The notes beneath the pieces are model-generated. The model was not told the DNA's origin and searched no databases. It was given only the letters and a program-made list of their open reading frames with translations. This document shows positions 24,926-34,809 of a stretch of 64,000 bases of DNA, piece after piece. Origin of the DNA: Terebella lapidaria (taxonomy: Eukaryota; Annelida; Polychaeta; Terebellida; Terebellidae). Position 1 is the stretch's first letter; each line of letters begins with the position of its first letter. The stretch is taken from assembly GCA_949152475.1 (NCBI GenBank), contig OX424564.1, forward strand, positions 32,672,165 through 32,736,164, in the 5' to 3' direction. Position numbers and translations under genes: made by a program.

Positions 24926-26773
24926 ATGACAAAAGCGAAAGAGAAGGCCAAAGATAAGGCCGATGAATCCAAGGGGAGGGATAAGGGTGGAAATGTCGCG
25001 GACCACACCCGGTCGCGCGACAGCCACCGTGAGACGTCTCCGGACGACTCCGGCGGCCGGAAGGAACGCGCGGAAACCTCCGTGGACAAGACCCCGTCCG
25101 CGGAGACGACTCCGGCGTCCCTGGCTCCGTCTTCGGACGTAGAGTCGGGCCCCGCGGGGCCGCAGCAGGAGTTGCCGTCAAGGCCGGACCTTGACGTGTT
25201 AGGCGCGGTGGGTGGAGCTGGCAACGGCTCTACGCCGCGCCCGCCCGTGCCCAGAACAGATCCGTGGCAAATGGCACCCTTCCCTAAGACGCCTTCGAGC
25301 GTCCGGAATCGAGCGCCAATGCATGCGGGTCCTTCTGGACGAGCGGACCAGTCATACCAGATGCCGCACCCGGCCGGGTGGGCTCCCTCGCGAGCCTCCG
25401 GCATGGGTTCTGGTCGGTCCGCACCGGGCAGTGTGGTGGATCAGCTCACCGACGCACTTGGCGAGCTGGCCCCCCTCGGGCGCTATGATCGCGCCCGGTC
25501 GCCCCATCAGGGACGATCAGACCGGCGGAACCGCTCCCCTTCTCCGCTGTCACAAGGCAACTCGGGGCCTTTGACGGAGAGGGAGAGGTGGCTGATATCC
25601 GAGGCGCTTGTACTGTTCAAGCGGAATCAGCTGCATTCGAGCGTTGACCCGTCGGTCACCCTAAGTCCGGGGATGTCTGGGCCAGTAGCCCCTCCCCAAG
25701 TCCTGCCGAGTCCGCAGGCGCCAGTGGCCCCCGCAATGGGACCCGCGCCTGCCCCGCGGCTCGGAGGCACCACGTTGGCGACCGCGTCGACCGTTCCGAC
25801 GGTTGGAGCGCAAGCCGCGTGGTCGACTTACCCTGGCACGTACAGTGTGTCGGACGGGCAGTGGCAACAGGCGGCTTCGGCCCCAAGCTTTGCCGCCCCT
25901 TCTGGAGCCTACCCAGTAGGTTCGATGGGAGCCCCGCCCGCACCTAGCCAGAGTGGGTTTTCAGCGGGAATGATCCCGGCGGCAAACGTGAGCTTCCCTG
26001 CTCCTATGTCCGCGGCGTCGATGTTTGCTCCGGCAGACTCCGCCGCAGGCGCGGGAAGCGCGCGGAACTTGCCGCAGTACACGGACGACCCCGGAGCCGG
26101 GACCGCACGTCGGGCGCGTAGCAAACGCGATGACGGGCCCGACCACTCTTCGTGGCGGAAACGGTTCAACGGGGATAACGCCGACTTGGAGGACTACTTG
26201 CTCCAGGTATGGCGTACCGCCGTGTACGAAGGATGGTCCCAGCCTGAAGCTGGACACGTCCTCGCGGGGAGCCTGGAAGGGAAAGCTCTCCGCGTGATGC
26301 CGTGTCTGCCGGTGGGAACAGTGACGTTCGGCGAGGTTGCTCGTCAACTTCGCCTGCTGTTCCCGCCGACGACCAATCGGCGGCAGTCTGAACGAGAGTT
26401 CAAGGCGCGTATCCGCCAGCCGACTGAGTCCGTGACAGACTATGCGTACAGCTTACGCATACTCGGCCGGAGAGCTTTTCCGGACATGGACTCCAGACGG
26501 TTTGAGACGATGCTGATCGATCAGTTCATCGATGGCCAGCCTTACCACCTAGCGTACGGGCTGGCCACCCATGAAAAGCGATCGATGGAGGAGGCGATAG
26601 ACTCCGCGCTTGCGCTTGAGATGGCTGTCCGTCCTAGACAGTTGCCTCCAGCCTCGGCTCCGGCCTCGGCTGTACCCGCGCAGGTGGCGACTCCTCCTCC
26701 GGTCGCAGGTAACCCCGTGGCAGGACCCGGTCGTCCGGGAACCCGCCAGGGAACCTACCCAGCAGTGGGTTAG
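24926..26773 (+). CDS. gag: Gag, matrix and capsid part
   Basis: A 615-codon frame starts at ATG 24926, about 110 bases after the LTR. Residues 1-90 are Lys/Glu/Asp/Ser-rich and low complexity. Residues 90-400 are Pro/Ala/Gly-rich. From about residue 410 (WRKRFNGDNADLEDYLLQVW) to 570 the sequence matches the pattern of retrotransposon gag capsid domains, with conserved hydrophobic helices and a QFIDGQP-type motif. It forms the particle shell that packages element RNA. The frame stops at TAG 26771-26773, before the zinc knuckle, which is encoded one base out of register. An intact Gag would be expected to run into that part, so this copy is probably damaged or uses recoding here. Confidence 0.88.
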   Translation: MTKAKEKAKDKADESKGRDKGGNVADHTRSRDSHRETSPDDSGGRKERAETSVDKTPSAETTPASLAPSSDVESGPAGPQQELPSRPDLDVLGAVGGAGNGSTPRPPVPRTDPWQMAPFPKTPSSVRNRAPMHAGPSGRADQSYQMPHPAGWAPSRASGMGSGRSAPGSVVDQLTDALGELAPLGRYDRARSPHQGRSDRRNRSPSPLSQGNSGPLTERERWLISEALVLFKRNQLHSSVDPSVTLSPGMSGPVAPPQVLPSPQAPVAPAMGPAPAPRLGGTTLATASTVPTVGAQAAWSTYPGTYSVSDGQWQQAASAPSFAAPSGAYPVGSMGAPPAPSQSGFSAGMIPAANVSFPAPMSAASMFAPADSAAGAGSARNLPQYTDDPGAGTARRARSKRDDGPDHSSWRKRFNGDNADLEDYLLQVWRTAVYEGWSQPEAGHVLAGSLEGKALRVMPCLPVGTVTFGEVARQLRLLFPPTTNRRQSEREFKARIRQPTESVTDYAYSLRILGRRAFPDMDSRRFETMLIDQFIDGQPYHLAYGLATHEKRSMEEAIDSALALEMAVRPRQLPPASAPASAVPAQVATPPPVAGNPVAGPGRPGTRQGTYPAVG

Positions 26774-27134
26774 TGCGCCGGCACCCTCTACAGGGGCGCC
26801 CGCACATGCGGCACCGGTCGCCGCGCCGCGCTCGCCTTCGGACGAGTGCGACATAGAGGAATACGACCTCGGCGCCGCGCAGATGATTGCGCACTGCGCC
26901 GGGCTCGAAGCTCCGGGAGCCGCAGAATGTTGCGCGTTCACCTCCGGACCAGCTCAGAACCGTCCCTGCTACTTCTGCGGAAAGCAGGGACACTTTTGGC
27001 TGAAGTGTCCGGAGTTGTTGGAACGCCTGCGGTCGCGCGGATACCAGGGAGCTCTCCCTGGCCCGCAACGGAGGAATTCCTTCCGGTCTGGTCCCCCGGG
27101 ACAGCAGAATCGGAACCCGCGGCAGGGAAACTAG
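26763..27134 (+). pseudogene. gag: Gag nucleocapsid part, out of frame with capsid
   Basis: In the +1 frame relative to the capsid frame, codons from about 26763 continue with Pro/Ala-rich sequence and reach CYFCGKQGHFWLKC at about 26968-27010. That is a perfect CCHC zinc knuckle (C-x2-C-x4-H-x4-C), which binds element RNA. A basic Arg/Gln/Gly-rich tail follows (RNSFRSGPPG), ending at TAG 27132-27134. There is no sensible independent start, so this is the natural C-terminus of Gag. The frame is open back to about 26610, so the shift lies somewhere between 26610 and 26773. Whether this is a mutation, a sequencing error or programmed recoding cannot be decided here. Confidence 0.75.
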
Positions 27135-27168
27135 ATCCGGACGTGGTGGCGACCAACACTGCGTCCGG
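27125..27168 (+). promoter_or_regulatory. Programmed -1 ribosomal frameshift site (gag to pol)
   Basis: GGGAAAC at 27125-27131 sits in the X-XXY-YYZ phase of the gag frame (G GGA AAC) and is followed at once by the gag stop TAG (27132-27134). Five bases after the heptamer, CCGGACG (27137-27143) can pair with CGTCCGG (27162-27168), with a nested TGGT/ACCA hairpin (27144-27155) in the loop. Slippage by one base enters the pol frame (GGG AAA CTA). GGGAAAC is a well-established slippery sequence in retroviral frameshifting. Confidence 0.85.
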
Positions 27169-30100
27169 GGATAGTTGTTCGGTGGCAAACGATGCCGCCC
27201 CACCCGCTGATGAGCAGGACGGACCCCAAGTAGATATGACTTCTCTGGAAGTAGTCCTTGGAGACCAGTCTAGCTCCTCCGCGGCTGAGGCGGATGGCGA
27301 GGACTCCGTAGATGAGCCCAGCGCGTGCGAAAGGTATCGCCCGACCTGCGCGCTGGTGAGGGACCCCTGCTGGTACCTGCCCCTGTCCTTCGGACGGGAG
27401 CCGGTCCGGTTCCTCATAGACTCAGGCTCGGAGGTGACCCTCGTGGCCGCCGGAACGTTTAGGAAGGAGCCCGCACTCCGCAACCTCGAGTTGCGAGATC
27501 CCGGACCGTACAAGCTCTACGGAGCGGGAGACAACCGCATCCGTATCCATGGCATCATCGATCTGCCTATTACCCTTGGGGACAAGGTGTATCTGACAGA
27601 GGCGATCGTGGCGGATATCGGAGCGGCCGGGATAATTGGGATGAATTTCCTACGGGTCCACCGGGTGATTGCCAACTTTAGCGCTGGCGAGTTCCGGATG
27701 GGAGAGGACACACACTTCCTCTTCCGCTCGGGCCCGATGCATTCATTCCAGATGCGGACATCGCGCACTGTAGTAGTGCCGCCGATGAGTGAGATGATCA
27801 TCGAGACGAGGCCGCGGCGTCCCCGCATGCCCCTCGATGGTCGACCGTGTATAGTGCAACCCGTGAGCAGTTTCGCCGCAGGAACTGGGCTCGTGCTGGG
27901 TGGGGCCCTGGTCATGTCCAACCCCCGCGCGATGCCCATCCTCGTGGTGAATCCTACGGATGCTCCGATTGTACTGAAGCGCGGATGCATAGCAGCTACT
28001 GCTATTCCCGCGGCTTCGAGTCGTGTCATCCCCGACGATCCGGTCTGCCACGCTGCGTGCGCGACGGCGGCCGCCGGAGATGATCCGTTCACCCTGCCGG
28101 ACCATTTGGAATCTCGGGTTCCGAAGGACCGGTTGGATGAAGAGCAGCGCCAAGCGCTCCGCAGACTGCTGCGGCAGTATGCGGATGTGTTCATGGGTCC
28201 TGATGGTGCGGTTGGCAAGACTGACGTCGCCAAGCACCGCATCGACCTCGTGGACGAGCGTCCTCTCAAGCAGCGTCTTCGTCGGGCAGCAATAGTGCAC
28301 CAAGAGGTCATAGACCAGGAGGTGCAAAAGATGCTCGACTTGGACATCATCGAACCCAGTGACAGCCCTTGGGCCAGTCCGGTGGTTATGGTGAAGAAGA
28401 AGGACGGCTCGTGGAGGTTCTGCGTGGACTATCGGAAACTCAACGATGCCACGCGGAAGGACTCATATCCTCTCCCGCACATTGAGGATACCTTCGATGC
28501 CCTGGCCGGGTCGCACTATTTCTGTGCTCTGGATCTGGCCTCCGGGTATTGGCAGGTGGAGATGGAGGAGAGTGATCGGGCGAAGACTGCCTTCGTTACC
28601 AAGAACGGGCTCTACCAATTCAAGGTAATGCCGTTCGGGCTCTGTAACGCACCAGCGACGTTCGAGCGCCTCATGGAGATGGTACTCAAAGGGTTCCTCT
28701 GGAAGCGATGTATGGTCTACATCGACGATGTCGTCGTGTATGGCCGGTCGTTCGAGGAAACCCTCACCAACCTCCAGATGGTGCTCCATCGCATCCGCGG
28801 AGCAGGGCTTAAATTGAAGCCAAGTAAGTGCGAGCTATTCGCGCAGGAAATCCTGTACTTGGGCTTCATGGTAACGGGCACCGGAGTGAGACCAGACCCC
28901 GCAAAGGTGGCGGCCGTGCAGAAATGGCCTCCGCCATGTAACGTGGCGGACGTGAGGTCCTTCTTGGGCTTCGCGAGCTACCACCGCAGGTTTATTCGCG
29001 GCTTTGCGGAGATCGCGCGTCCCCTTACTATCCTCACGGAAAAGGGCGCCGATTTTGTTTGGTCCGCCGAGCAGGCTAACGCCTTCTCGGGACTCCGGCA
29101 GGCCTTGGTAGTGGCCCCGGTGCTGCGGCACCCTCGTCCGGACTGCGAGTTCATCCTGGACACTGACGCGAGTAACTTCGCACTCGGCGGTGTCCTCTCG
29201 CAGATCGTGGATGGGCAAGAGCGGGTAGTAGCTTATGCGAGTGTGGCCTTGAGCCGCTCTCAAATGAACTACTGTACCACTCATCGCGAGTTGCTCGCGG
29301 TGGTTACGATGACCAAGCGTTTCCGGCACTATTTGTTGGGACGCCATTTCCGCTTGCGGACTGATCATAGTTCGCTGAGATGGCTCCTCAACTATAGTGA
29401 GGCCGATGGCTTGGTGGCGCGGTGGCTCGTCAAACTCCAAGAGTATGACATGCAGATAGAGCATCGCGCTGGTAAGTTGCACGGCAACGCGGACGGCCTG
29501 TCCCGTTGTCATAAGTGCAAGAATCCGGGTTGTGCAGGGATGGCACCATTCCAGCAAGCCGCGGATTCGTCCTCAGACTCGGAATTGGACGTTCCGGGGA
29601 GACCGCAGGCCGCCGCCCCCTCTAACAACACGGCGGCCGGAGCGTCTAGGGCTCATCTCCGCGCGCGGACCCGCCGATATCGGCGAGGGCGTCCCGCATA
29701 TGAAGCGGAGGTGCGGCTCAGCTCCAGCGAGTCTTCCTCGAGTCCGGCGGTGTACTCCTCGTGGGTACCCTCGTCCTCTGGAGAGTCTGAGTATGAGCGG
29801 TCCTTGCCCCCTGTGGTGATGGCCGCTGCGGCGCAGCCGGACGCGACGGATGAGGAGCCTAATTACTTGGGTGGCTACTCTCCGGCGCAGATAGCTGCGG
29901 CGCAGAGAGCTGACAGAGCTCTGGCACCGGTAATCACAGCCCTTGAGGCCGGCCAGAAGCCCTCGAAGGATGAGCGAAAGACCTACAGGGAGGAGACCTT
30001 GTCTCTAGTATCTCAGTGGGAACGACTCTCCTTGAGGGATGGCCTCTTATACCGGCGCTATGAGCCACCGACCCCACTGCCTCCAATATGGCAGTTGGTG

Positions 30101-31441
30101 CTTCCGGCGGAGCTGCGGAAAGAAGTACTCCACCAGTTGCATGACCTCCGGGTGACCGGTCACTTGGGAATCCGGAGGACCGTCCATAGGCTACAACAGC
30201 GCTTTCATTGGCCTGGTAGCGGCTTGGACGTGCAACGGTGGTGCGCAGCCTGCCCTCGGTGTCAAGCTCGCAAAGGAGTCCCGACTCCTGGCCGCCACCC
30301 CTTAACCACGGTTAAAGCGGGCGCGCCGTTTGATCGGATAGCTTTGGATATACTGGATACCCACCGGGTCACCCCGCGCGGTTTCCGGTACATCCTGGTG
30401 ATATCCGACTATTTTACCAAGTATACCGACGCCTACCCACTGCGCCGCCAGACTGCGGACGAGGTAGCTCGGTTATTGGTGAATAGATGGGTGGTGTACC
30501 ATGGGGTACCTAAACAGGTACATTCGGATCAGGGCACGCAATTTGAGAGCAACCTGTTCCGGAACCTAGCACAGATGCTAGGGAGTACCAAGGTGCGGAC
30601 CACCCCCTACAGGCCCCAGTCTGATGGCCAGGTCGAACTCTTTAATCGATCGGTCCTCAACATGCTGGCGGCCTTTGTGAATGATCGTGCGAATGATTGG
30701 GATGACCACCTCCCGTATGTCTTAATGGCGTACAGGTCGTCGGTCCACTCTTCGACCGGAGTTACTCCGCACGCGATGTTGTACGGCCGGGAGTTAAATT
30801 TGCCCGTGGATATTATGTATCCAACTGCGGCAGAGACCGGCGCGGTACCCCAGTGCGGTCCGGAATACGTGGAGTGGATTCGCCGCGCCCTGGCGAACGC
30901 CCATGATTTCGCGCGCGCGCGCCTGGACAAGTCTGCCCTCCGGCAGAAGCGAGGCTATGATGCCCATGCTAAGGGTAGGCCAGCTTTTGCGGAAGGCGAC
31001 AAGGTGCGCTACTATTATCCGCCGCTTAAGCAAGGCAATAAATTTGCTAAGCCGTGGATAGGCCCGTTTACCGTACTGAAACAGGTGACAGATGTGGACT
31101 ACCGGATCCGGAGGGATTCCGATCCGGACAGGGTTCTGGTTGTCCATATCGATAATCTGAAGAAGTACGAGGGCCCGCTGGTCATGGATCCGCTAATTCA
31201 AGATGCGGAACCGGATGATGCTCCCGTATGGGATCCGTCCGGTCAGCATCCGCGGACTCCGGACGAGCGTGTGCGCCGTATGGTGGGCCTCCCGGACCTC
31301 TCTGACCCGTCAGATGATGGACTGGGTGGCTATCAGCCAGATGACGGCGATCCGCAGGTACCCCCACTCCCTCCAGTACCTGCGGATGACAGGCGGCCAC
31401 GCCGGAAACCACGTGCGCCAGCCCGGTATGGGTGGGAATAA
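27125..31441 (+). CDS. pol: Pol polyprotein: protease, reverse transcriptase, RNase H, integrase
   Basis: The pol frame is continuously open from 26774 to TAA-terminated 31441, but translation is expected to enter it at the frameshift site. Protease: FLIDSGSEVTLVA near 27410-27445 (catalytic DSG) and IIGMNFL near 27630. Reverse transcriptase: about 28350-28900, with the LDLASGYWQV, MPFGLCNAPATF and YIDDVVVYG boxes (catalytic YIDD at about 28717). RNase H: ILDTDAS (about 29153), RELLAV and TDHSSLRW. Integrase: HHCC zinc finger (HDLRVTGH...CAACPRC, 30135-30265), then catalytic Asp in ALDILD (about 30345), Asp in HSDQGTQFE (about 30526) and Glu in GQVELFNRS (about 30630). A GPF module (KPWIGPFTVL, about 31050) follows, and no chromodomain is seen. 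All catalytic residues are present, so pol looks functional. Confidence 0.93.
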   Translation, partial: GKLDPDVVATNTASGDSCSVANDAAPPADEQDGPQVDMTSLEVVLGDQSSSSAAEADGEDSVDEPSACERYRPTCALVRDPCWYLPLSFGREPVRFLIDSGSEVTLVAAGTFRKEPALRNLELRDPGPYKLYGAGDNRIRIHGIIDLPITLGDKVYLTEAIVADIGAAGIIGMNFLRVHRVIANFSAGEFRMGEDTHFLFRSGPMHSFQMRTSRTVVVPPMSEMIIETRPRRPRMPLDGRPCIVQPVSSFAAGTGLVLGGALVMSNPRAMPILVVNPTDAPIVLKRGCIAATAIPAASSRVIPDDPVCHAACATAAAGDDPFTLPDHLESRVPKDRLDEEQRQALRRLLRQYADVFMGPDGAVGKTDVAKHRIDLVDERPLKQRLRRAAIVHQEVIDQEVQKMLDLDIIEPSDSPWASPVVMVKKKDGSWRFCVDYRKLNDATRKDSYPLPHIEDTFDALAGSHYFCALDLASGYWQVEMEESDRAKTAFVTKNGLYQFKVMPFGLCNAPATFERLMEMVLKGFLWKRCMVYIDDVVVYGRSFEETLTNLQMVLHRIRGAGLKLKPSKCELFAQEILYLGFMVTGTGVRPDPAKVAAVQKWPPPCNVADVRSFLGFASYHRRFIRGFAEIARPLTILTEKGADFVWSAEQANAFSGLRQALVVAPVLRHPRPDCEFILDTDASNFALGGVLSQIVDGQERVVAYASVALSRSQMNYCTTHRELLAVVTMTKRFRHYLLGRHFRLRTDHSSLRWLLNYSEADGLVARWLVKLQEYDMQIEHRAGKLHGNADGLSRCHKCKNPGCAGMAPFQQAADSSSDSELDVPGRPQAAAPSNNTAAGASRAHLRARTRRYRRGRPAYEAEVRLSSSESSSSPAVYSSWVPSSSGESEYERSLPPVVMAAAAQPDATDEEPNYLGGYSPAQIAAAQRADRALAPVITALEAGQKPSKDERKTYREETLSLVSQWERLSLRDGLLYRRYEPPTPLPPIWQLVLPAELRKEVLHQLHDLRVTGHLGIRRTVHRLQQRFHWPGSGLDVQRWCAACPRCQARKGVPTPGRHPLTTVKAGAPFDRIALDILDTHRVTPRGFRYILVISDYFTKYTDAYPLRRQTADEVARLLVNRWVVYHGVPKQVHSDQGTQFESNLFRNLAQMLGSTKVRTTPYRPQSDGQVELFNRSVLNMLAAFVNDRANDWDDHLPYVLMAYRSSVHSSTGVTPHAMLYGRELNLPVDIMYPTAAETGAVPQCGPEYVEWIRRALANAHDFARARLDKSALRQKRGYDAHAKGRPAFAEGDKVRYYYPPLKQGNKFAKPWIGPFTVLKQVTDVDYRIRRDSDPDRVLVVHIDNLKKYEGPLVMDPLIQDAEPDDAPVWDPSGQHPRTPDERVRRMVGLPDLSDPSDDGLGGYQPDDGDPQVPPLPPVPADDRRPRRKPRAPARYGWE

Positions 31442-34061
31442 CCTTCCGCCCATGCGGATGCGTCTGCGGTACCCGTCTGTCATACTATGGATGGGTTTTA
31501 GGTCGTTCCGTGAGAGTCCGCACGACTTACCTCCGCGGGTGGCTACTTTGTGGCCATCTTCGGAGTTGAGGTCCGCGGAGACTTTCATGTCGTAACGCCG
31601 CCGCTCCGCATCCGCCCTCCTGTAGTTTCTAGCGCCAGGGACGTGCGGATGGCCTGTCCGCACCTTATGGACGGCTGTCCGGCGTATTCCGCACAACGGT
31701 TACGCTGGCCGGACGAATTTACTGATTCGGCCGGACGCCCCTGGTCCCGGGACAACCTCTTATATGGCCAGACTGAGGTTGGGATTTACGTCCGCTACGG
31801 GAGAAGCGTCTTCCCACGGATTTGGGGAACTGGCTCTGGACGCGGGGATAGTGTCCGCAGATGAGGACTGATGTCCGCGGTTCGTCCGCGTGACTCGTCC
31901 GGCGTCCGCGGCGCTTTAAGATGACGCACTTCGGTGTAGTTATCCCCCGTGAGCCACTACTGTAATTGCGGTTATAGTAGTTTAAGGTTTCTTACGGCAG
32001 GAAACCGACTATCCATTATGATAATGGAGCGGTTGTTAAGTCCGCGCGTGCGGACCAGCCGCGGCAGCGGGTGACGCTCGTTCTCGTCCGGATCGTACCT
32101 TACAATATGCGGTCCGGCCGGAATGACCGGAACCCCGGCCTCCTTCTAAGAAGGGGGTCGTATATTACATGCGCAACACTTGTGGTGGCTTCTAATTCCA
32201 ATTTCATCTTCATTGGATAAGGGCAATACGCCGTACAATGGTAGACGTCCGGCCTGGACTCCGTCCGCGGGCAGCCCCGGACGTCCGCCGGCTATTGCTT
32301 TCACCATCTTTGGGCGCCTCTAGATTGGGCGCCGGTATGAAGGGTTCGCCCCCTAACCAGTGCGGTTATGGACCATGCCGGCTCCGCGTCTAAATCTATT
32401 GGCTCCGCGCTCCGGTAGTCGTTTGAGGAGGCTCTGGGCTGGACCGGGCACCGCTCCGCGGCCGGGCAGTACGTCGGGGATGCTAGTGGGCGCTTTGCAA
32501 ACGCCCATAGGGCGCCCGATTGTCTGTCCGGACGTCATGGGTATGTCCGATCGCCCTGTAAGCGTGCCAGCGGCTATGGGGAGTGATTTTGTTTATTTTC
32601 CATCTCATTTATTATTTATGGGAAGATTATAAGCCACAAGTGTGCGGCATGTCTCTGGAGAATTCTGTTCTTGCTCATTTACTGATACAAAGTGAGTCAA
32701 GTATGTGAAATTTCCTTTCCGGTGCAATAGAGAGTAAGAAATCGGGAGATTTCTGCTTTCGCGAGAGGGGTGTAAGGAGTTGCGCTAATTTTGACAGTGA
32801 CGGATTGCTGTGATATTTGAAAAGACTGGAGAATGACAATTTATTGTCGTTTTCGTCTGACATATTCGTACAAGCCACAAGTTAGTGGTTACTGTCAATT
32901 TTATGCCCAATTTCTACCTTGCTTTGGTGATTAGTTTCACGTCATTTACCGCCAGTGCGGAAGCTTTAGCTAATGACTGATCTTAATTACTGTAGTTATT
33001 TGCGAGGTCCCCCGGGATAGAAATGCGTTTCTACCCGTATACATGGTTTGATTTGGAGTCACCGGAGGGAAATGACTGCCTCCGCATGAGTTTTATGGTG
33101 TTTGTATGTTGGTACGGCAGTGTGTCAGTATGACCGGGGACAGAGTTTTGCAGCGACACCGCGTGCATTGCTGCACGTGTAGTATAGCTGTCATTTGTTA
33201 CATGTATATATATGTAAAAATGTCGTACCCGGATTATTTGTTAATCTCCAGATGTGTAGCACATGTGTTTTGTGCCATCCGCATTTCGTCCGCCGATGCG
33301 GCGCTGGATTCCGCGGGATCCGCGTGTCCGGTGTTCGAGATGCGGGTGATTTTGTCAGTTGTAAACTCCCCATGCGGGCCGTGCTGAAGATGTGCGGGCG
33401 GGCGGGCGGCTGCATGAAAGTGCAGACGTCCGTCCATCTGCGTGTCTGTACACAGGCCTGTGCGGGTTGCAGTATACAGATACTGGCAGTCGATGCGGCT
33501 TGCCGCGTTGGCTTTGATAGCTGTCTGCGACAGCTGTCCGCAGGTGTATGTGTGTCTGCTAGATGTACATATGTCATGCGGGCGTGCCGGAGTCGCTCCC
33601 GCGGCTCCGCCCTGCCTCAGACCCGTTCTGCGGATCTGAGGAGCCGGCCGGCAGGGCGGTCGGCAACATTTTAGAGGTACTATCACTTTTGATCACTCGG
33701 TGTGTCGTTTTACAAAATTTCTAAATTTAAAGTTTAACCTTAAAGATATTCCAAAGACTCGACACACCGTCCTTTTATAATGGATGATCTTTCAAGGTCA
33801 TCACACGGTTTTGGACCACCTCGGTCAAAATTTTAGCTTGTTTATGAGGATTTATTCAAAATTGCAAAGCGCGTTATAGTTTACTCCATAAGTCCGGGGG
33901 TAGTTCCCCATTCTTCCAAAAGGGACTCTTAAAGTCCTAGTGTTTGCGCCGTGACTTCCGGGCGTTGCCATCGTGCCTTCTTCCGGCCCCCGCCATGCGA
34001 AGCCTTCGTCGGGTTTCGAGCATTTTGGGCGCGGGCGGAACATGTTGGGGACCAACATTGT
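31442..34061 (+). other. Long GC-rich 3' non-coding part of the retrotransposon
   Basis: About 2.6 kb separates pol from the polypurine tract. Several open frames of 60-160 codons occur on both strands, including a Cys-rich one at 33195-33674, but none has a signal peptide plus membrane anchor or any family motif, so no envelope gene is claimed. GTCCGC, TCCGCGG and CCGGAC words recur densely to about 32.6 kb. Near the end, CGGTGTGTCG (33698-33707) and CGACACACCG (33760-33769) form an exact 10-bp inverted repeat. Confidence 0.6.
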
Positions 34062-34074
34062 AAGAAGGGGGTAA
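34062..34074 (+). promoter_or_regulatory. Polypurine tract
   Basis: AAGAAGGGGGTAA directly precedes the TG of the 3' LTR. Such a purine run resists RNase H and primes plus-strand DNA synthesis. Confidence 0.8.
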
Positions 34075-34809
34075 TGTGGCGATTTTGCCCTAAGCACGCG
34101 GCAGGTGATTGTAAACATAAAAGCCATTTATGTGGCCTTTCTGTACTTGGCCTTGTTTTGACATGCTCCGTTCGAGCGTGCGTTGCCACGGCGACGTATT
34201 GTAATTTACGCTCCAGTAAACTATAACAATGGATCGATTTAACCTCGCGTGCGCCCTGCAGTTTCTGGTGTATTATATATACACTGGAAGCGACTCGTTC
34301 GAGGAGATTGTCCAAGATCGAGACTAGGACGCACACGAGGCTCGCCATGAGCTTTGTGTTCCCTGGGTCTGAGTAGTGGGCTCCTAGAGCCCTGGGGACG
34401 ATTTCCGTGGGGAGGCCCGGGCTGGGAGAGACGAGTTGCTGACTCGGGGGCCTTCGGCCCTGTGGATCGCCAGCTCTCTCCCTTCCCGGGACATGTGACA
34501 GAGGCTCTGGCCAGCATGTCGGACTGTACGGGGTTCCGTCCCCGAGGCAGACCGCGGCTCGCCAGGCCCCGCCAGTTAACACCGTAGGGATGAACTAGTT
34601 TCTGAACGGTGTCCGTAGGCCTGGGAGTGTCGGGTGGGCTGTTACCTGGTTACCGTTAATGATGAAGTAGTTACCGTGTCCGCCGCGACCTCCGGTGAGC
34701 GGCCCTGCCGCGAGGATCCGGAATAGCGGACGCGCGTCCGCAAGGACTCGGATGAGAGAGGACTATCCTCGAGGATCCCGAAGAGCGGACGGTAGTCAAT
34801 AACTTTACA
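34075..34809 (+). repeat. 3' long terminal repeat (735 bp)
   Basis: It has the same length and, by eye, the same sequence as 24079-24813. It is followed directly by GTTA (34810-34813), the second copy of the 4-bp target duplication. Confidence 0.95.

Larger units (their letters stand above)
24079..34809 (+). mobile_element. Complete Ty3/gypsy-type LTR retrotransposon
   Basis: The element spans 10,731 bp between GTTA target duplications (24075-24078 and 34810-34813). Order: 5' LTR, tRNA-His primer site, gag, -1 frameshift site, pol in the order protease, reverse transcriptase, RNase H, integrase, long 3' non-coding part, polypurine tract, 3' LTR. Integrase placed after RNase H identifies the Ty3/gypsy (Metaviridae) lineage rather than Ty1/copia. 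No envelope-like frame is recognised. The LTRs appear identical, so the insertion is recent. Element DNA is much more GC-rich than its surroundings. The only obvious lesion is a frame change in gag. Confidence 0.95.

Noticed and set aside
27517..29557. Long minus-strand open frames opposite pol
   Set aside because: They mirror the codon bias of pol and show no domain of their own.
33195..33674. Cys-rich 160-codon frame considered as an envelope or small secreted protein
   Set aside because: No signal peptide, no membrane anchor and an equally long antisense frame; composition follows the local GC bias.
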